A stretch of DNA of 64,000 nucleotides from Pseudomonas alloputida (GCF_021283545.2 NZ_CP128540.1:5988501-6052500); one strand, 5' to 3'; numbered from the stretch's first letter, positions 9,784 to 19,772 are shown. Made by a program: numbers and translations. The notes: a model not told the origin generated them from the letters alone.

Positions 9784-11520
9784 ATGAAAGACACCATTCG
9801 CCAGCTGATCCAGCAAGCCCTCACCCAACTCGTCACCGACGGTGTGCTGCCTGAAGGGCTGTCGCCGGCGATCCAGGTGGAAAACGCCCGGGACAAGACC
9901 CACGGCGACTTCGCCAGCAACATCGCCATGATGCTGGCCAAGCCGGCCGGCATGAAGCCGCGCGACCTCGCCGAAAAACTGATCAACGCCCTGCCGGCCA
10001 GCGCCGACATCAGCAAGGTCGAGATTGCAGGCCCCGGCTTCCTCAACTTCTTCCAGAACACCGACGCCCTGGCCAACCGCCTGGATGCCGCCCTGGCCGA
10101 CGCCCACCTGGGTGCGCGCAAAGCCGGCCCGGCGCAAAAGGTGGTGATCGACATGTCGGCACCCAACCTGGCCAAGGAAATGCACGTCGGCCACCTGCGC
10201 TCGACCATCATCGGTGACAGCGTTGCGCGCGTGCTGGAGTTCCTGGGCGACAACGTCATCCGCCAGAACCACGTCGGCGACTGGGGTACCCAGTTCGGCA
10301 TGCTGATGGCCTACCTGCAGGAAAACCCGATCACCAGCGACGAGCTGTCGGACCTGGAAAACTTCTACCGCGCGGCGAAGAAACGCTTCGATGAATCGGA
10401 AGAGTTCGCCACTCGCGCCCGCGGCCTGGTGGTCAAGCTGCAAGCCGGTGACCCCGAGTGTCTGGCCCTTTGGACACGCTTCAAGGACATCTCGCTGTCG
10501 CACTGCCAGAAGACCTACGAGCTGCTCAACGTCAAGCTGACCATGGCCGACGTGATGGGCGAAAGTGCCTACAACGACGACTTGGCCAACGTGGTGGCCG
10601 ACCTCAAGGCCAAGGGCCTGCTGGTCGAAGACCAGGGCGCCCAATGCGTGTTCCTCGAAGAGTTCAAGAACAGCGACGGCGACCCCCTGCCGGTGATCGT
10701 GCAGAAGGCTGACGGCGGCTATCTGTACGCCACCACCGACCTGGCTGCCGTGCGTTACCGCAGCAACGTGTTGAAGGCTGACCGCGCACTGTACTTCGTC
10801 GACCAGCGCCAGGCCCTGCACTTCAATCAGGTGTTCGAAGTGGCCCGCCGCGCTGGCTTCGTCGGCCACCCGATGCAAATGGAGCACATGGGCTTCGGCA
10901 CCATGAACGGCGCCGACGGCCGCCCGTTCAAGACCCGTGACGGCGGCACCGTGAAGCTGATCGACCTGCTCACCGAGGCCAAGGAGCGCGCCTACGCGCT
11001 GGTCAAGGAAAAGAACCCGAGCCTGGCCGACGACGAACTGCGCCACATCGGCGAGGTGGTGGGCATTGGCGCGGTGAAATACGCCGACCTGTCCAAGCAC
11101 CGCACCAGTGACTACAGCTTCAACTTCGAGCTGATGCTCAACTTCGAAGGCAACACCGCGCCTTACCTGCTGTACGCTTACACCCGCGTAGCCGGCGTGT
11201 TCCGCAAGCTGGGCAAAGGCTTTGACGAAGTCGACGGCAAGATCGTGCTGCAAGCTGCCCACGAGCAGGACTTGGCCGCACGCCTGGCGCAGTTTGGCGA
11301 AATCCTCAACAACGTCGCCGAAAAAGGCACGCCGCACGTGCTGTGCAGCTACCTGTACGACTTGGCCGGCCTGTTCTCGAGCTTCTACGAGAACTGCCCG
11401 ATCCTCGCTGCCGAAACCCCTTCGCAGCAGCAGAGCCGGCTGCGCCTGGCCGCCCTGACTGGCCGCACCCTCAAACAAGGTCTGGAACTGCTCGGCCTGG
11501 AAACCCTGGAGCGCATGTAA
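9784..11520 (+). CDS. argS: Arginyl-tRNA synthetase
   Basis: A class I synthetase that charges tRNA-Arg. The 578-residue protein has the N-terminal Arg_tRNA_synt_N domain, the HIGH-type signature as HVGH within [16 protein letters not shown] (about residues 125-140), and the C-terminal DALR anticodon-binding domain ([13 protein letters not shown]). The KMSKS loop is not canonical, as is usual for ArgRS. The ATG has only a weak AGAG ribosome binding site. The SPOR-domain gene begins 1 base after the stop codon, which suggests co-transcription. Confidence 0.96.
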   Translation: MKDTIRQLIQQALTQLVTDGVLPEGLSPAIQVENARDKTHGDFASNIAMMLAKPAGMKPRDLAEKLINALPASADISKVEIAGPGFLNFFQNTDALANRLDAALADAHLGARKAGPAQKVVIDMSAPNLAKEMHVGHLRSTIIGDSVARVLEFLGDNVIRQNHVGDWGTQFGMLMAYLQENPITSDELSDLENFYRAAKKRFDESEEFATRARGLVVKLQAGDPECLALWTRFKDISLSHCQKTYELLNVKLTMADVMGESAYNDDLANVVADLKAKGLLVEDQGAQCVFLEEFKNSDGDPLPVIVQKADGGYLYATTDLAAVRYRSNVLKADRALYFVDQRQALHFNQVFEVARRAGFVGHPMQMEHMGFGTMNGADGRPFKTRDGGTVKLIDLLTEAKERAYALVKEKNPSLADDELRHIGEVVGIGAVKYADLSKHRTSDYSFNFELMLNFEGNTAPYLLYAYTRVAGVFRKLGKGFDEVDGKIVLQAAHEQDLAARLAQFGEILNNVAEKGTPHVLCSYLYDLAGLFSSFYENCPILAAETPSQQQSRLRLAALTGRTLKQGLELLGLETLERM

Positions 11521-11521
11521 G

Positions 11522-12220
11522 TTGGCTGCCAAGAAAAAACCTGCCCCGAAACGCGGCGCCAGCCGCCAGACGGCACCGGCCAAACAGCCGATCCCCGGCT
11601 GGGTATGGCTGGCGGTCGGCCTGACCGTAGGCGCGTTCATCGTGTTCCTGATGAAGCTCGAACCCGGTGGCGATGACATCAAGCGCACCAAGCCCGAGCA
11701 GGAGAAACCGGCGAAAACGGCCGAAGCCGGCAAGCCCGCGCAAGCTACCCCGCAACAGCCGGTGAAGCCGAAGTACGACTTCTACACCCTGCTGCCGGAG
11801 TCTGAGGTGATCGTGCCGCCGGAAGCCGTACCGGAGAAAACCCCACCGGTGCCGGCCCAGCCGGTAACCCCGGTGACACCAGCAGAAGCGGCGAAAATCG
11901 ACACGGCGCGGGCCCAGGCAGCGCTGCTCGGCCAGACCCCGCCACCGCCACCACCCGTGATCAAGCCGGCAGCGACCACGCAGTACTTCCTTCAGGCCGG
12001 CTCGTTCCGCAAGCAGGCCGATGCCGACAAGGTACGGGCACAGATCATCCTGCTGGGCCAGTCCGTGAAAGTGGAGTCGGGCACGGTCAAGGATGAAACC
12101 TGGTACCGCGTGCTGGTTGGGCCGTTCAGCAACCGCGAGCAGTTGACAGGGGCACAGAAGCAGCTGGCTGGGGCCGGGTTCAGCAACCTGTTGCTGCAAC
12201 AGCGGCAGACCCGTCAGTAA
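11522..12220 (+). CDS. SPOR-domain cell-division protein, FtsN-like
   Basis: A 232-residue bitopic membrane protein. It has a basic cytoplasmic tail (AAKKKPAPKRGASRQ), one transmembrane helix (about residues 25-42), a long Pro/Ala/Lys-rich periplasmic linker, and a C-terminal SPOR domain (TQYFLQAGSFRKQADADKV to about residue 225) that binds denuded septal glycan. This is the layout of FtsN, and the position after argS is the usual place for this gene in Pseudomonas. The start is TTG at 11522, immediately after the argS stop, with GGAG inside the end of argS as the probable ribosome binding site. Whether it is the essential divisome activator or a paralogue cannot be told from sequence. Confidence 0.85.
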   Translation: MAAKKKPAPKRGASRQTAPAKQPIPGWVWLAVGLTVGAFIVFLMKLEPGGDDIKRTKPEQEKPAKTAEAGKPAQATPQQPVKPKYDFYTLLPESEVIVPPEAVPEKTPPVPAQPVTPVTPAEAAKIDTARAQAALLGQTPPPPPPVIKPAATTQYFLQAGSFRKQADADKVRAQIILLGQSVKVESGTVKDETWYRVLVGPFSNREQLTGAQKQLAGAGFSNLLLQQRQTRQ

Positions 12221-12222
12221 CG

Positions 12223-12263
12223 AAGAAGGCCTTGCCGCAGCGATGCGACAAGGCCTTCTTTAT
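12223..12263 (+). terminator. Rho-independent terminator after the SPOR-domain gene
   Basis: A 12-bp perfect stem (AAGAAGGCCTTG with CAAGGCCTTCTT) with a 14-nt loop, starting 2 bases after the stop codon and ending in a short T-rich tail. Confidence 0.85.
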
Positions 12264-12310
12264 ATGGACAGCATTGCCCGTGAAGGGGCTGTAAAGCAGC
12301 CCCGCCACCG

Positions 12311-12730
12311 TCAGCCCCGCCCCGCATTCCTTTCGGACACCTGGCTGTTCAACGTCCAGAAGTCATACAGCACCCCCACCAGGAACAACCCGCCGGTAAA
12401 GAAGTAGATGATCGCGGTGATCCACTTGCCCTGATACAGCCGGTGCAGGCCAAACACCCCCAGGAAGGTCAGCAGGATCCAGGCGATGTTGTAGTCGATA
12501 CGCCCGGACTGAAACCTCAGGTCGGCTTCACGGTCCATGGACGGGATCAGGAACAGGTCGATCAACCAGCCAATGCCCAGCAAGCCCAAGGTGAAGAACC
12601 AGATGGTCCCGGTAATCGGCTTGCCGTAATAGAAACGATGGGAACCGGTGAAGCCGAAAATCCACAGCAGGTAGCCGATGGTTTTGCTGTGGGTGTCGTG
12701 AAAGGGCACCCCCTGTTGATAACTGTTCAT
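12311..12730 (-). CDS. TM2-domain membrane protein
   Basis: A 139-residue protein with two copies of the TM2 signature. Each is a pair of helices with GxHRFYYGK or GLHRLYQGK before a GxxxxGxxxLxD end (GLLGIGWLIDLFLIP and GGLFLVGVLYDFWTL). It is predicted to lie in the inner membrane with four helices. The ATG is preceded by GGGGGC. Bacterial TM2 proteins have no agreed function. It stands alone, convergent with the SPOR gene and divergent from the NlpC/P60 gene. Confidence 0.8.
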   Translation of the reverse strand: MNSYQQGVPFHDTHSKTIGYLLWIFGFTGSHRFYYGKPITGTIWFFTLGLLGIGWLIDLFLIPSMDREADLRFQSGRIDYNIAWILLTFLGVFGLHRLYQGKWITAIIYFFTGGLFLVGVLYDFWTLNSQVSERNAGRG

Positions 12731-12894
12731 TCATAGCCCCCGTGGGTTATCCGAAAATTTTCTAAGAAAAAATGTGACTTTTTCGTCGCAAGCCGACATA
12801 CGGCGCCTGGCAATCGACCAACGGATCAATAACTGATCAAAAAGCTGTTATAAAGTTGCGCGCCAACACATAACTATTCATAAGAGCTTCATCT

Positions 12895-13518
12895 ATGCCG
12901 CCTTTGATCAAGACATGGCTGACCCTCTGCCTATTATTGCCCCTGGCCGCCCACGCCACCAATCGTGAGCAACGTCTTCCCAATGGTTTCACCGGCTATA
13001 CGACCAACGCCTCGGTGAAACGCGCACCAGTCAAACAGACCGCGCTACGCGCCCGCCCAGGCAATGCCGCCAGCAGCCGCGGTGCGAATGTCGCCGCCAT
13101 GTCGCCTAAGCAAAGCAGCGATGTGCTGAGCCGTGCGGTAAATGTGCTCGGTACTCCTTATGTTTGGGGCGGCAGCAGCCCGAAAAAAGGCTTTGACTGC
13201 AGCGGGCTGGTCAAATACGCCTTCAACGACGTCGCCGACGTCGACCTGCCGCGCACCTCCAATGCCATGGCCCGGGGCCACGGGGTGAAGGTGGCCAAGG
13301 GTGATCTGAAGCCTGGCGACCTGATCTTCTTCAACATCAAGAGCCGTCGGGTCAATCACGTAGCCATCTACCTGGGTAACGACCGCTTCATCCACGCTCC
13401 ACGCCGTGGCAAGCGGGTGAGTATCGACACCTTGAGCAAGCCTTACTGGCAGAAGCACTACGTGGTGGCCAAGCGGGTGCTGCCGAAAGAGCAGCAGCTG
13501 AGTCTGGCCAAGCGTTAA
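12895..13518 (+). CDS. Exported NlpC/P60-family cysteine peptidase (C40)
   Basis: A 207-residue cell-wall hydrolase. A signal peptide (about residues 1-22, ending AAHA) is followed by a basic linker and then an NlpC/P60 domain. The catalytic Cys is in FDCSGLVKYAF, the His in VNHVAIYLG, and the third polar residue follows in FIHAPRRGK. The LGTPYVWGG motif precedes the Cys as in the family. The expected activity is cleavage of D-Glu-mesoDap peptide bonds in peptidoglycan. The upstream 160 bp is AT-rich and presumably holds its promoter. A REP pair follows the gene. Confidence 0.88.
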   Translation: MPPLIKTWLTLCLLLPLAAHATNREQRLPNGFTGYTTNASVKRAPVKQTALRARPGNAASSRGANVAAMSPKQSSDVLSRAVNVLGTPYVWGGSSPKKGFDCSGLVKYAFNDVADVDLPRTSNAMARGHGVKVAKGDLKPGDLIFFNIKSRRVNHVAIYLGNDRFIHAPRRGKRVSIDTLSKPYWQKHYVVAKRVLPKEQQLSLAKR

Positions 13519-13540
13519 GCTGATCGGCGCTATCCGGTAC

Positions 13541-13636
13541 CGGCCCCTTCGCGGGCACGCCCGCTCCCACAGGTAGCGCGTCGCTCTCGCGCGCAGCTCA
13601 CATACCTGTGGGAGCGGGCGCGCCCGCGAAAGGGCC
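13541..13636. repeat. Inverted pair of REP elements
   Basis: Two copies of the P. putida-type REP palindrome face each other, at 13541-13573 and 13605-13636, separated by about 31 bp. Both contain GCGGGCNNGCCCGC and CTCCCACAGG. They lie between convergent genes, the typical site for such pairs. Confidence 0.9.
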
Positions 13637-13646
13637 TTTGCAGGTA

Positions 13647-14645
13647 CTACAAGCCTTTGATCAACCCTCGCTCCCTCAGCCTCCGCAACGCCCCCTCCAT
13701 CGTCAGCATCCCCTCCGCCGCCCCGCCCTGCATCACTGAAGACAACTGCGCCAACCGCCCCTCCCGAACCAGGTTACGCACCGCCGGCGTCGCCACCAGC
13801 ACTTCCCGCGCCGCCACCCGCCCACCCCCTACGCGCCTGACCAGCACCTGCGCGACCACCAGGCGCAGCGACTCGGCCAGCATCGCCCGCACCAACGGCT
13901 TTTCCTCGGCAGCAAACACCTCCACCAACCTGTCGATGCTGCTGGTCGCCGAACGCGCATGCACGGTTGCCAGCACCAGGTGCCCGGTTTCGGCCGCGCG
14001 CAGGGCCAGGCGAATGGTTTCCAGGTCGCGCAACTCGCCGATCATGATCACGTCCGGGTCCTGGCGCAGCGCACTGCGCAGCCCCTGAGCAAAGCCGCGA
14101 CTATGGCGCCCCATCTCACGCTGGTTGACCAGGCTGCGCTGGCTGTCATGGATGATCTCGACAGGGTCTTCCAGGGTAATGATGTGCAGCGCCCGCTCGC
14201 GGTTCAGCTGGTCGAGCAGCGTTGCCAGGGTGCTGGACTTGCCACTGCCGGTCGGCCCGCCCACGAGGATCAAGCCATCCCGGCAATGCGCAACAGCTTG
14301 AAACACATCCGCAAGGTCCAGCTCACTCACCGTCGCAATGCGCCCCGGGATCAGCCGAAAGGTAACCGCCGGGCCATTCAACTGGCGAAACAGGTTCAGC
14401 CGAAAGCGCCCAAGCGCCGGCAACTCCAGCGCAAGGTCCATTTCATCGCCTTGGGCCCACTGCCGGCGCTGATCGTTATCCAGCACGCTGGCCATGCCCT
14501 CGATCAAGGCACCCTGGCTCAACGGCGGCAAGCCCATACGCTGCAACTCGCCATCCAGGCGCAGCATCGGAATCTGGCCCGTCGCCAGGTGCAGGTCTGA
14601 AGCCCCCGCATCCACAGCTCGGGCCAACAGGTCGGTCACATCCAT
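13647..14645 (-). CDS. PilT-type ATPase (type IV pilus retraction family)
   Basis: A 332-residue hexameric secretion ATPase. It has an N-terminal PAS-like region (GASDLHLATG), Walker A GGPTGSGKSST, the Asp box (ITLEDPVEIIH), Walker B (VIMIGELRD) and the His box (GHLVLATVHA). It is shorter than PilT and PilU (about 344-380 residues), so it is a PilT-like paralogue lying next to yggS-proC, as in other pseudomonads. The start at MDVTDLLARAV (14645) is chosen because GGGGAG lies 6 bases upstream; the frame could begin 12 bases earlier. It diverges from yggS with only 65 bp between. Confidence 0.87.
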   Translation of the reverse strand: MDVTDLLARAVDAGASDLHLATGQIPMLRLDGELQRMGLPPLSQGALIEGMASVLDNDQRRQWAQGDEMDLALELPALGRFRLNLFRQLNGPAVTFRLIPGRIATVSELDLADVFQAVAHCRDGLILVGGPTGSGKSSTLATLLDQLNRERALHIITLEDPVEIIHDSQRSLVNQREMGRHSRGFAQGLRSALRQDPDVIMIGELRDLETIRLALRAAETGHLVLATVHARSATSSIDRLVEVFAAEEKPLVRAMLAESLRLVVAQVLVRRVGGGRVAAREVLVATPAVRNLVREGRLAQLSSVMQGGAAEGMLTMEGALRRLRERGLIKGL

Positions 14646-14710
14646 AAGACTCCCCAAAGGCCTTCAAGCAGGTAGAATGCCGCAGACCCCACAGCTGCCG
14701 GCATCGATCC

Positions 14711-15397
14711 ATGTCCACCCTAGCAGACAACCTTTCCGCGATTTCCGCCCGTATCGCCAGTGCTGCCCAGGCAGTCGGGCGTGATCCGGCCAGCGTCCAG
14801 TTGCTGGCCGTGAGCAAGACCAAGCCCGCCAGCGCTATCCGCGAGATCCATGCCGCCGGTGTGCACGACTTCGGGGAGAATTACCTACAGGAAGCACTGA
14901 CAAAGCAGCAGGCCCTCAGCGACTTGCCCTTGATCTGGCACTTCATCGGCCCCATTCAGTCGAACAAGACCAAAGCCATCGCCGAGCATTTCGACTGGGT
15001 GCATTCCGTGGACCGCCTGAAAATTGCCCAACGCCTGTCGGAACAGCGCCCTGCGGGGCTGGCGCCGCTGAACATCTGCCTGCAGGTGAACGTCAGCGGC
15101 GAAGACAGTAAATCCGGCTGCACCCCAGCCGACCTACCCGCGTTGGCCAAAGCCGTAGCCGCACTGCCCAACCTGCGCCTGCGCGGGCTGATGGCAATCC
15201 CGGAACCCACCGAAGACCGCGCCACCCAGGAGGCCGCCTTCGCCAGCCTGCGCAAGTTGCAGGAAGGCCTGGGGCTTGGCTTGGACACCCTGTCGATGGG
15301 CATGAGCCACGACCTGGAAGCGGCCATCGCCCAGGGCGCGACGTGGGTACGGATTGGCACGGCCCTGTTCGGAGCCCGCGACTACGGCAACACCTGA
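14711..15397 (+). CDS. yggS: PLP homeostasis protein, YggS/PLPBP family
   Basis: A 228-residue single-domain PLP-binding barrel without known catalysis that buffers pyridoxal phosphate and affects amino-acid pools. PLP Lys36 lies in LLAVSKTKP. GENYLQE, WHFIGPIQSNK and the C-terminal VRIGTALFGAR phosphate-binding loop are all present. It is followed after 38 bp by proC and then yggT, a conserved arrangement. Confidence 0.93.
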   Translation: MSTLADNLSAISARIASAAQAVGRDPASVQLLAVSKTKPASAIREIHAAGVHDFGENYLQEALTKQQALSDLPLIWHFIGPIQSNKTKAIAEHFDWVHSVDRLKIAQRLSEQRPAGLAPLNICLQVNVSGEDSKSGCTPADLPALAKAVAALPNLRLRGLMAIPEPTEDRATQEAAFASLRKLQEGLGLGLDTLSMGMSHDLEAAIAQGATWVRIGTALFGARDYGNT

Positions 15398-15435
15398 TTC
15401 CATGCTTCACTCACTCTTTTCCACAAGGACCTGAC

Positions 15436-16254
15436 ATGAGCAAGACACGTATTGCCTTTATCGGCGCCGGCAACATGGCCGCCAGCCTGATCGGTGGTCT
15501 GCGTGCCCAGGGCCTGGACGCCTCGCAGATCCGCGCCAGCGACCCGGGCGCCGAGACCCGCAGTCGCATCCAGGCCGAGCACGGCATTGAAGCCTTCGAG
15601 GACAACGCCCAGGCCATCGATGGCGCTGACGTCATCGTGCTGGCGGTCAAGCCACAAGTCATGAAAACCGTATGTCAGGCACTGCAACCCAACCTGCAGG
15701 ATGGCCAGCTGATCGTTTCCATCGCCGCCGGCATCACATGCGCCAGCCTGCAGAGCTGGGTGGGCGCTCGCCCGGTGGTGCGCTGCATGCCCAACACCCC
15801 GGCATTGCTGCGCCAAGGCGTGAGCGGCCTGTACGCCACCGCTGAAGTGTCCGGCGAACAGCGTCTGCAGGCCGAACAACTGCTGTCGGCTGTAGGCACC
15901 GCCCTGTGGCTGGAGCAGGAACAGCAACTGGACGCCGTGACAGCTGTGTCCGGCAGTGGCCCGGCGTACTTCTTCCTGCTGATCGAGGCCATGACCGCGG
16001 CAGGCGAAAAACTCGGCCTGCCACGCGAAACGGCCTCCCAACTGACCTTGCAGACAGCCCTGGGCGCCGCGCGCATGGCAGTTGCAAGCGATGTCGATGC
16101 CGCTGAACTGCGCCGCCGCGTCACTTCGCCCGCCGGCACCACGGAAGCGGCGATCAAGTCGTTCCAGGCCAGCGGCTTCGAAGCCATCGTCGAGCAGGCG
16201 CTGCAGGCTGCAGCCACGCGCTCTGCCGAGCTGGCCGAACAACTGGGCAAATAA
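15436..16254 (+). CDS. proC: Pyrroline-5-carboxylate reductase
   Basis: The last step of proline synthesis, NAD(P)H-dependent reduction of P5C. The N-terminal Rossmann fold starts TRIAFIGAGNMAASLIGGL, and the C-terminal signature runs DAVTAVSGSGPAYFF to VTSPAGTTEAAI. The protein is 272 residues. The ATG at 15436 is supported by AAGGACC upstream and by the canonical start. A further 31 upstream codons in frame lie over the end of yggS and its gap and are not part of the gene. Confidence 0.96.
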   Translation: MSKTRIAFIGAGNMAASLIGGLRAQGLDASQIRASDPGAETRSRIQAEHGIEAFEDNAQAIDGADVIVLAVKPQVMKTVCQALQPNLQDGQLIVSIAAGITCASLQSWVGARPVVRCMPNTPALLRQGVSGLYATAEVSGEQRLQAEQLLSAVGTALWLEQEQQLDAVTAVSGSGPAYFFLLIEAMTAAGEKLGLPRETASQLTLQTALGAARMAVASDVDAAELRRRVTSPAGTTEAAIKSFQASGFEAIVEQALQAAATRSAELAEQLGK

Positions 16255-16264
16255 GGAGCCTTAG

Positions 16265-16855
16265 ATGAATGCACTGTCAGGCGCCGCGATTTTCGTGGTG
16301 CAAACCCTGGTCAGCCTTTACCTGGTTATCGTCCTGCTGCGCTTCGTGCTGCAACTGGTCAAGGCCAACTTCTACAACCCGCTGTGCCAGTTCGCCGTTC
16401 GTGCCACCCAACCGCTGCTCAAGCCGATCCGCCGGATCATCCCTAGCGTTGGCGGGCTGGATACCTCGTCGCTACTGCTGGCGGTGGTCATCCAGGCCTT
16501 GCTGATGGGCTTTGTGCTGATGGTCACCTACGGTACCTTCGGCGACGTCCTGCACCTGCTGATGTGGGCGATCATCGGCATCACCTCGCTGTTCCTGAAG
16601 ATTTTCTGGGTGGCGATGATCGTCATGGTGATCGTTTCCTGGGTTGCACCCAACAGCCACAACCCGGCGGCCGAACTGGCCTACCAGATCAGCGAGCCGG
16701 TGCTGGCGCCGTTCCGCCGCCTGGTGCCAAATCTGGGTGGCATGGACATCTCGCCGATCTTCGCCTTCCTGGCGATCCAGGTGGTCCAGTCGTTTGTCAT
16801 GCCCCCGCTGGCCGCCTACGCCGGCATGCCTCAAGAGCTGTGGCGAATGATCTGA
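16265..16855 (+). CDS. yggT: YggT-family integral membrane protein
   Basis: 196 residues with two repeated YggT units. Each has a hydrophobic helix pair around a conserved NPLCQFAVRATQPLLKPIRRIIP or SEPVLAPFRRLVPNLGGMDISP-like motif. It is 10 bp after proC in the same operon. The family is linked with osmotic tolerance and membrane protein assembly, without a defined mechanism. Confidence 0.9.
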   Translation: MNALSGAAIFVVQTLVSLYLVIVLLRFVLQLVKANFYNPLCQFAVRATQPLLKPIRRIIPSVGGLDTSSLLLAVVIQALLMGFVLMVTYGTFGDVLHLLMWAIIGITSLFLKIFWVAMIVMVIVSWVAPNSHNPAAELAYQISEPVLAPFRRLVPNLGGMDISPIFAFLAIQVVQSFVMPPLAAYAGMPQELWRMI

Positions 16856-16875
16856 GGCTCGCCAGCGCCAGCTTG

Positions 16876-16909
16876 CCCCCAGTCGCAAGCCTTTGCTTGC
16901 CGCTGGGGG
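16876..16909 (+). terminator. Hairpin between yggT and metX
   Basis: CCCCCAG (16876-16882) pairs with CTGGGGG (16903-16909), and inside it GCAAG pairs with CTTGC around a 6-nt loop. A 2-nt internal mismatch separates the stems. The downstream bases include CTCTTTAG but no solid T-run. It may end the yggS-proC-yggT transcript; a role as a metX leader structure is the alternative. Confidence 0.5.
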
Positions 16910-16954
16910 TAGCGCTCTTTAGACTTACGCCTCCGTCAAGCGTGAGCAGGGTCG

Positions 16955-18094
16955 ATGTCAACTGTCTTTCCCGAAGATTCCGTCGGTCTGGTAGTACCGC
17001 AAACCGCCCGGTTCGATGAACCGCTGGCACTGGCCTGTGGCCGTTCACTGGCCAGTTACGAACTGGTCTACGAGACCTATGGCACCCTGAACGCCAGCGC
17101 GAGCAACGCCGTGCTGATCTGCCATGCCCTGTCCGGCCACCACCATGCCGCTGGCTACCATGCCGCCACCGACCGCAAGCCGGGCTGGTGGGACAGCTGC
17201 ATCGGCCCCGGCAAGCCGATCGATACCAACCGCTTCTTCGTGGTCAGCCTGAACAACCTCGGCGGCTGCAACGGCAGCACCGGCCCCAGCAGCGTCAACC
17301 CTGCCACCGGCAAACCGTATGGCGCCGACTTCCCTGTACTGACCGTAGAGGACTGGGTCCACAGCCAGGTGCGCCTGGGCGAGCGCCTGGGCATCCAGCA
17401 ATGGGCCGCTGTCGTCGGCGGCAGCCTTGGCGGCATGCAGGCACTGCAATGGACCATCAGCTACCCCGAGCGTGTGCGTCATTGCGTCGACATTGCCTCG
17501 GCGCCCAAGCTGTCGGCGCAGAACATCGCCTTCAACGAGGTGGCGCGCCAGGCCATTCTCACCGACCCTGAGTTCCATGGCGGTTCGTTCCAGGACCAAG
17601 GCGTGATCCCCAAGCGCGGCCTGATGCTGGCGCGCATGGTCGGCCACATTACCTATCTGTCCGATGATTCGATGGGTGAAAAATTCGGCCGTGAGCTGAA
17701 AAGCGACAAGCTCAACTACGACTTCCACAGCGTCGAGTTCCAGGTCGAAAGCTACCTGCGCTATCAGGGCGAGGAGTTTTCCGGCCGTTTCGACGCCAAC
17801 ACCTACCTGCTGATGACCAAGGCACTGGACTATTTCGACCCGGCCGCCACGCACGGTGGTGATCTGGCCGCCACGCTGGCCCACGTCACGGCGGACTACT
17901 GCATCATGTCGTTCACCACCGACTGGCGCTTCTCTCCGGCCCGTTCGCGCGAGATCGTCGACGCGCTGATGGCCGCGCGCAAGAACGTCTGCTACCTGGA
18001 GATCGATTCGCCCTACGGGCACGATGCATTCCTGATTCCCACACCTCGCTACATGCAGGGTTTCTCGAACTACATGAACCGCATTGCCATCTGA
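16955..18094 (+). CDS. metX: Homoserine O-acyltransferase (MetX family)
   Basis: Activates homoserine for methionine synthesis. It has an alpha/beta-hydrolase fold with nucleophile Ser in [14 protein letters not shown], and the catalytic His in SPYGHDAFL near the C-terminus. The protein is 379 residues, normal for MetX. In Pseudomonas this enzyme is thought to use succinyl-CoA and is paired with MetW, so the acyl donor should not be assumed to be acetyl-CoA. metW follows after 7 bp. Confidence 0.93.
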   Translation: MSTVFPEDSVGLVVPQTARFDEPLALACGRSLASYELVYETYGTLNASASNAVLICHALSGHHHAAGYHAATDRKPGWWDSCIGPGKPIDTNRFFVVSLNNLGGCNGSTGPSSVNPATGKPYGADFPVLTVEDWVHSQVRLGERLGIQQWAAVVGGSLGGMQALQWTISYPERVRHCVDIASAPKLSAQNIAFNEVARQAILTDPEFHGGSFQDQGVIPKRGLMLARMVGHITYLSDDSMGEKFGRELKSDKLNYDFHSVEFQVESYLRYQGEEFSGRFDANTYLLMTKALDYFDPAATHGGDLAATLAHVTADYCIMSFTTDWRFSPARSREIVDALMAARKNVCYLEIDSPYGHDAFLIPTPRYMQGFSNYMNRIAI

Positions 18095-18101
18095 GGACAG
18101 C

Positions 18102-18722
18102 ATGAGAGCCGATCTGGAAATCATCCACGACTGGATCCCCGCCGGCAGCCGGGTACTCGACCTGGGCTGCGGTAGCGGCGAACTGCTGGCCTCGCTGCGT
18201 GACCGCAAACAGGTCACCGGCTATGGCCTGGAAATCGACGCCGACAATATCGCCGCCTGCGTGGCCAAGGGTGTCAACGTCATCGAACAAGACCTGGACA
18301 AAGGCCTGGGCAACTTCGCCAGCAACAGCTTCGACGTGGTGATCATGACCCAAGCCCTGCAGGCCGTGGAATACCCCGACCGCATCCTCGACGAAATGCT
18401 GCGAGTGGGCCGTCAGTGCATCATCACCTTCCCGAACTTCGGCCACTGGCGCTGCCGCTGGTACCTGGCGACCAAAGGCCGCATGCCGGTATCGGACTTC
18501 ATGCCGTATACCTGGTACAACACGCCGAACATCCACTTCTGCACCTTCGCCGACTTCGAAGAACTTGTGCACGAACGCCGGGCCAAGGTACTCGACCGCC
18601 TGGCGGTCGACCACTTGCACCGCAACGGGTGGGGTGGCCGGCTATGGCCTAATCTTCTAGGTGAGATCGGCATCTACCGCGTCAGCAGTCCGGGCCTGCA
18701 AGAGCATCAGCTCGCGGTCTGA
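18102..18722 (+). CDS. metW: Methionine biosynthesis protein MetW
   Basis: A 206-residue SAM-methyltransferase-like protein with motif I VLDLGCGSGELL and the downstream motif FDVVIMTQALQAVEYP. It is the obligatory partner of MetX in proteobacterial methionine synthesis; its chemistry is not settled. The ATG at 18102 is 7 bp after the metX stop and has GAGGAC upstream. The frame's earlier ATG lies inside metX. Confidence 0.93.
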   Translation: MRADLEIIHDWIPAGSRVLDLGCGSGELLASLRDRKQVTGYGLEIDADNIAACVAKGVNVIEQDLDKGLGNFASNSFDVVIMTQALQAVEYPDRILDEMLRVGRQCIITFPNFGHWRCRWYLATKGRMPVSDFMPYTWYNTPNIHFCTFADFEELVHERRAKVLDRLAVDHLHRNGWGGRLWPNLLGEIGIYRVSSPGLQEHQLAV

Positions 18723-18744
18723 CGCCCACCGGAGGAATCGCACC

Positions 18745-19179
18745 ATGCGTCGCCTAGCCCTGTTCCTGATCAGCCTGTGCCTGGCCCTGCCAGTATTGGC
18801 TGCCGATGCCGCACGCCCCGAGCGCAAGGAGGTATTTGGCGACGTGACGGTGCACTACAGCGCATTCACCTCGAGCATGCTCACACCCAAGGTGGCCGCG
18901 GCCACCGGCCTGGTGCGCAGCAAGAACCAGGGCGTGCTCAACATTGCCGTGCTCAAGGCCGGCAAGCCCACCCCAGCACTGGTCAGCGGTAAGGTCAGTG
19001 ACCTGACCGGGCGCAGCAGCCCGCTGTCGTTCAAGCAGATTACCGAACAGGGCGCGGTGTATTACATCGCCCAGTTCAAGATCGATCAGCCAGAAACCGT
19101 CACCTTCGACTTGAACATCGAAACCGGCGGCATCAGCAACTCTCTCAGCTTCAACCAGGAAGTGTTCCCAGGCGAATGA
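18745..19179 (+). CDS. Exported DUF4426 protein
   Basis: 144 residues with a clear signal peptide ([22 protein letters not shown]) and a beta-rich body of the DUF4426 family ([21 protein letters not shown]). GGAGGAA lies 8 bases before the ATG. It is translationally coupled to rdgB (ATGA overlap) and follows metW by 22 bp. It is predicted to be periplasmic and its function is unknown. Confidence 0.85.
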
Positions 19180-19772
19180 TGAATTTCCAGCAACTCGTAT
19201 TGGCCAGCCACAATGCCGGCAAACTGAAGGAACTCCAGGCCATGCTCGGCCATTCCGTGCAGCTGCACTCGATTGGTGAGTTCAGCCAGGTGGAGCCGGA
19301 AGAAACCGGCCTGTCGTTTGTCGAGAACGCCATCCTCAAGGCGCGCAACGCCGCCCGCATTTCCGGCCTGCCGGCCTTGGCCGATGACTCTGGACTGGCG
19401 GTGGACTTCCTCGGTGGCGCGCCGGGCATCTACTCGGCGCGCTATGCCGATGGCAAAGGTGACGCGGCAAACAACGCCAAGCTGCTCGAAGCCTTGAAAG
19501 ACGTGCCTGAAGCTGAGCGCAGTGCACAGTTCGTCTGCGTTCTGGCGCTGGTGCGCCACGCCGACGACCCGTTGCCGATCCTGTGCGAAGGCCTGTGGCA
19601 CGGGCGCATCCTGTTCGAGGCCAGCGGCGACCAGGGCTTTGGCTACGATCCGCTGTTCTGGGTACCGGAGCGCAACTGCTCCAGCGCCGATCTAGCCCCA
19701 GCAGACAAGAACCAGCTCAGCCACCGCGCCCGTGCCATGGCCCTGCTGCGCAAACGTCTGGGCCTGGCATGA
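19176..19772 (+). CDS. rdgB: Non-canonical purine NTP pyrophosphatase (dITP/XTP)
   Basis: A Ham1/RdgB-family house-cleaning enzyme that hydrolyses dITP, ITP and XTP to monophosphates. It is 198 residues and has the substrate motif [12 protein letters not shown] at the N-terminus, the metal site [36 protein letters not shown], and a final LSHRARA. The ATG overlaps the DUF4426 stop codon (ATGATGA), which indicates coupling. Confidence 0.95.

Noticed and set aside
9508..11733. A 741-codon open frame antisense to argS
   Set aside because: High GC coding DNA yields long antisense frames. The sense strand encodes a clear arginyl-tRNA synthetase, and the antisense product has no recognisable motif.
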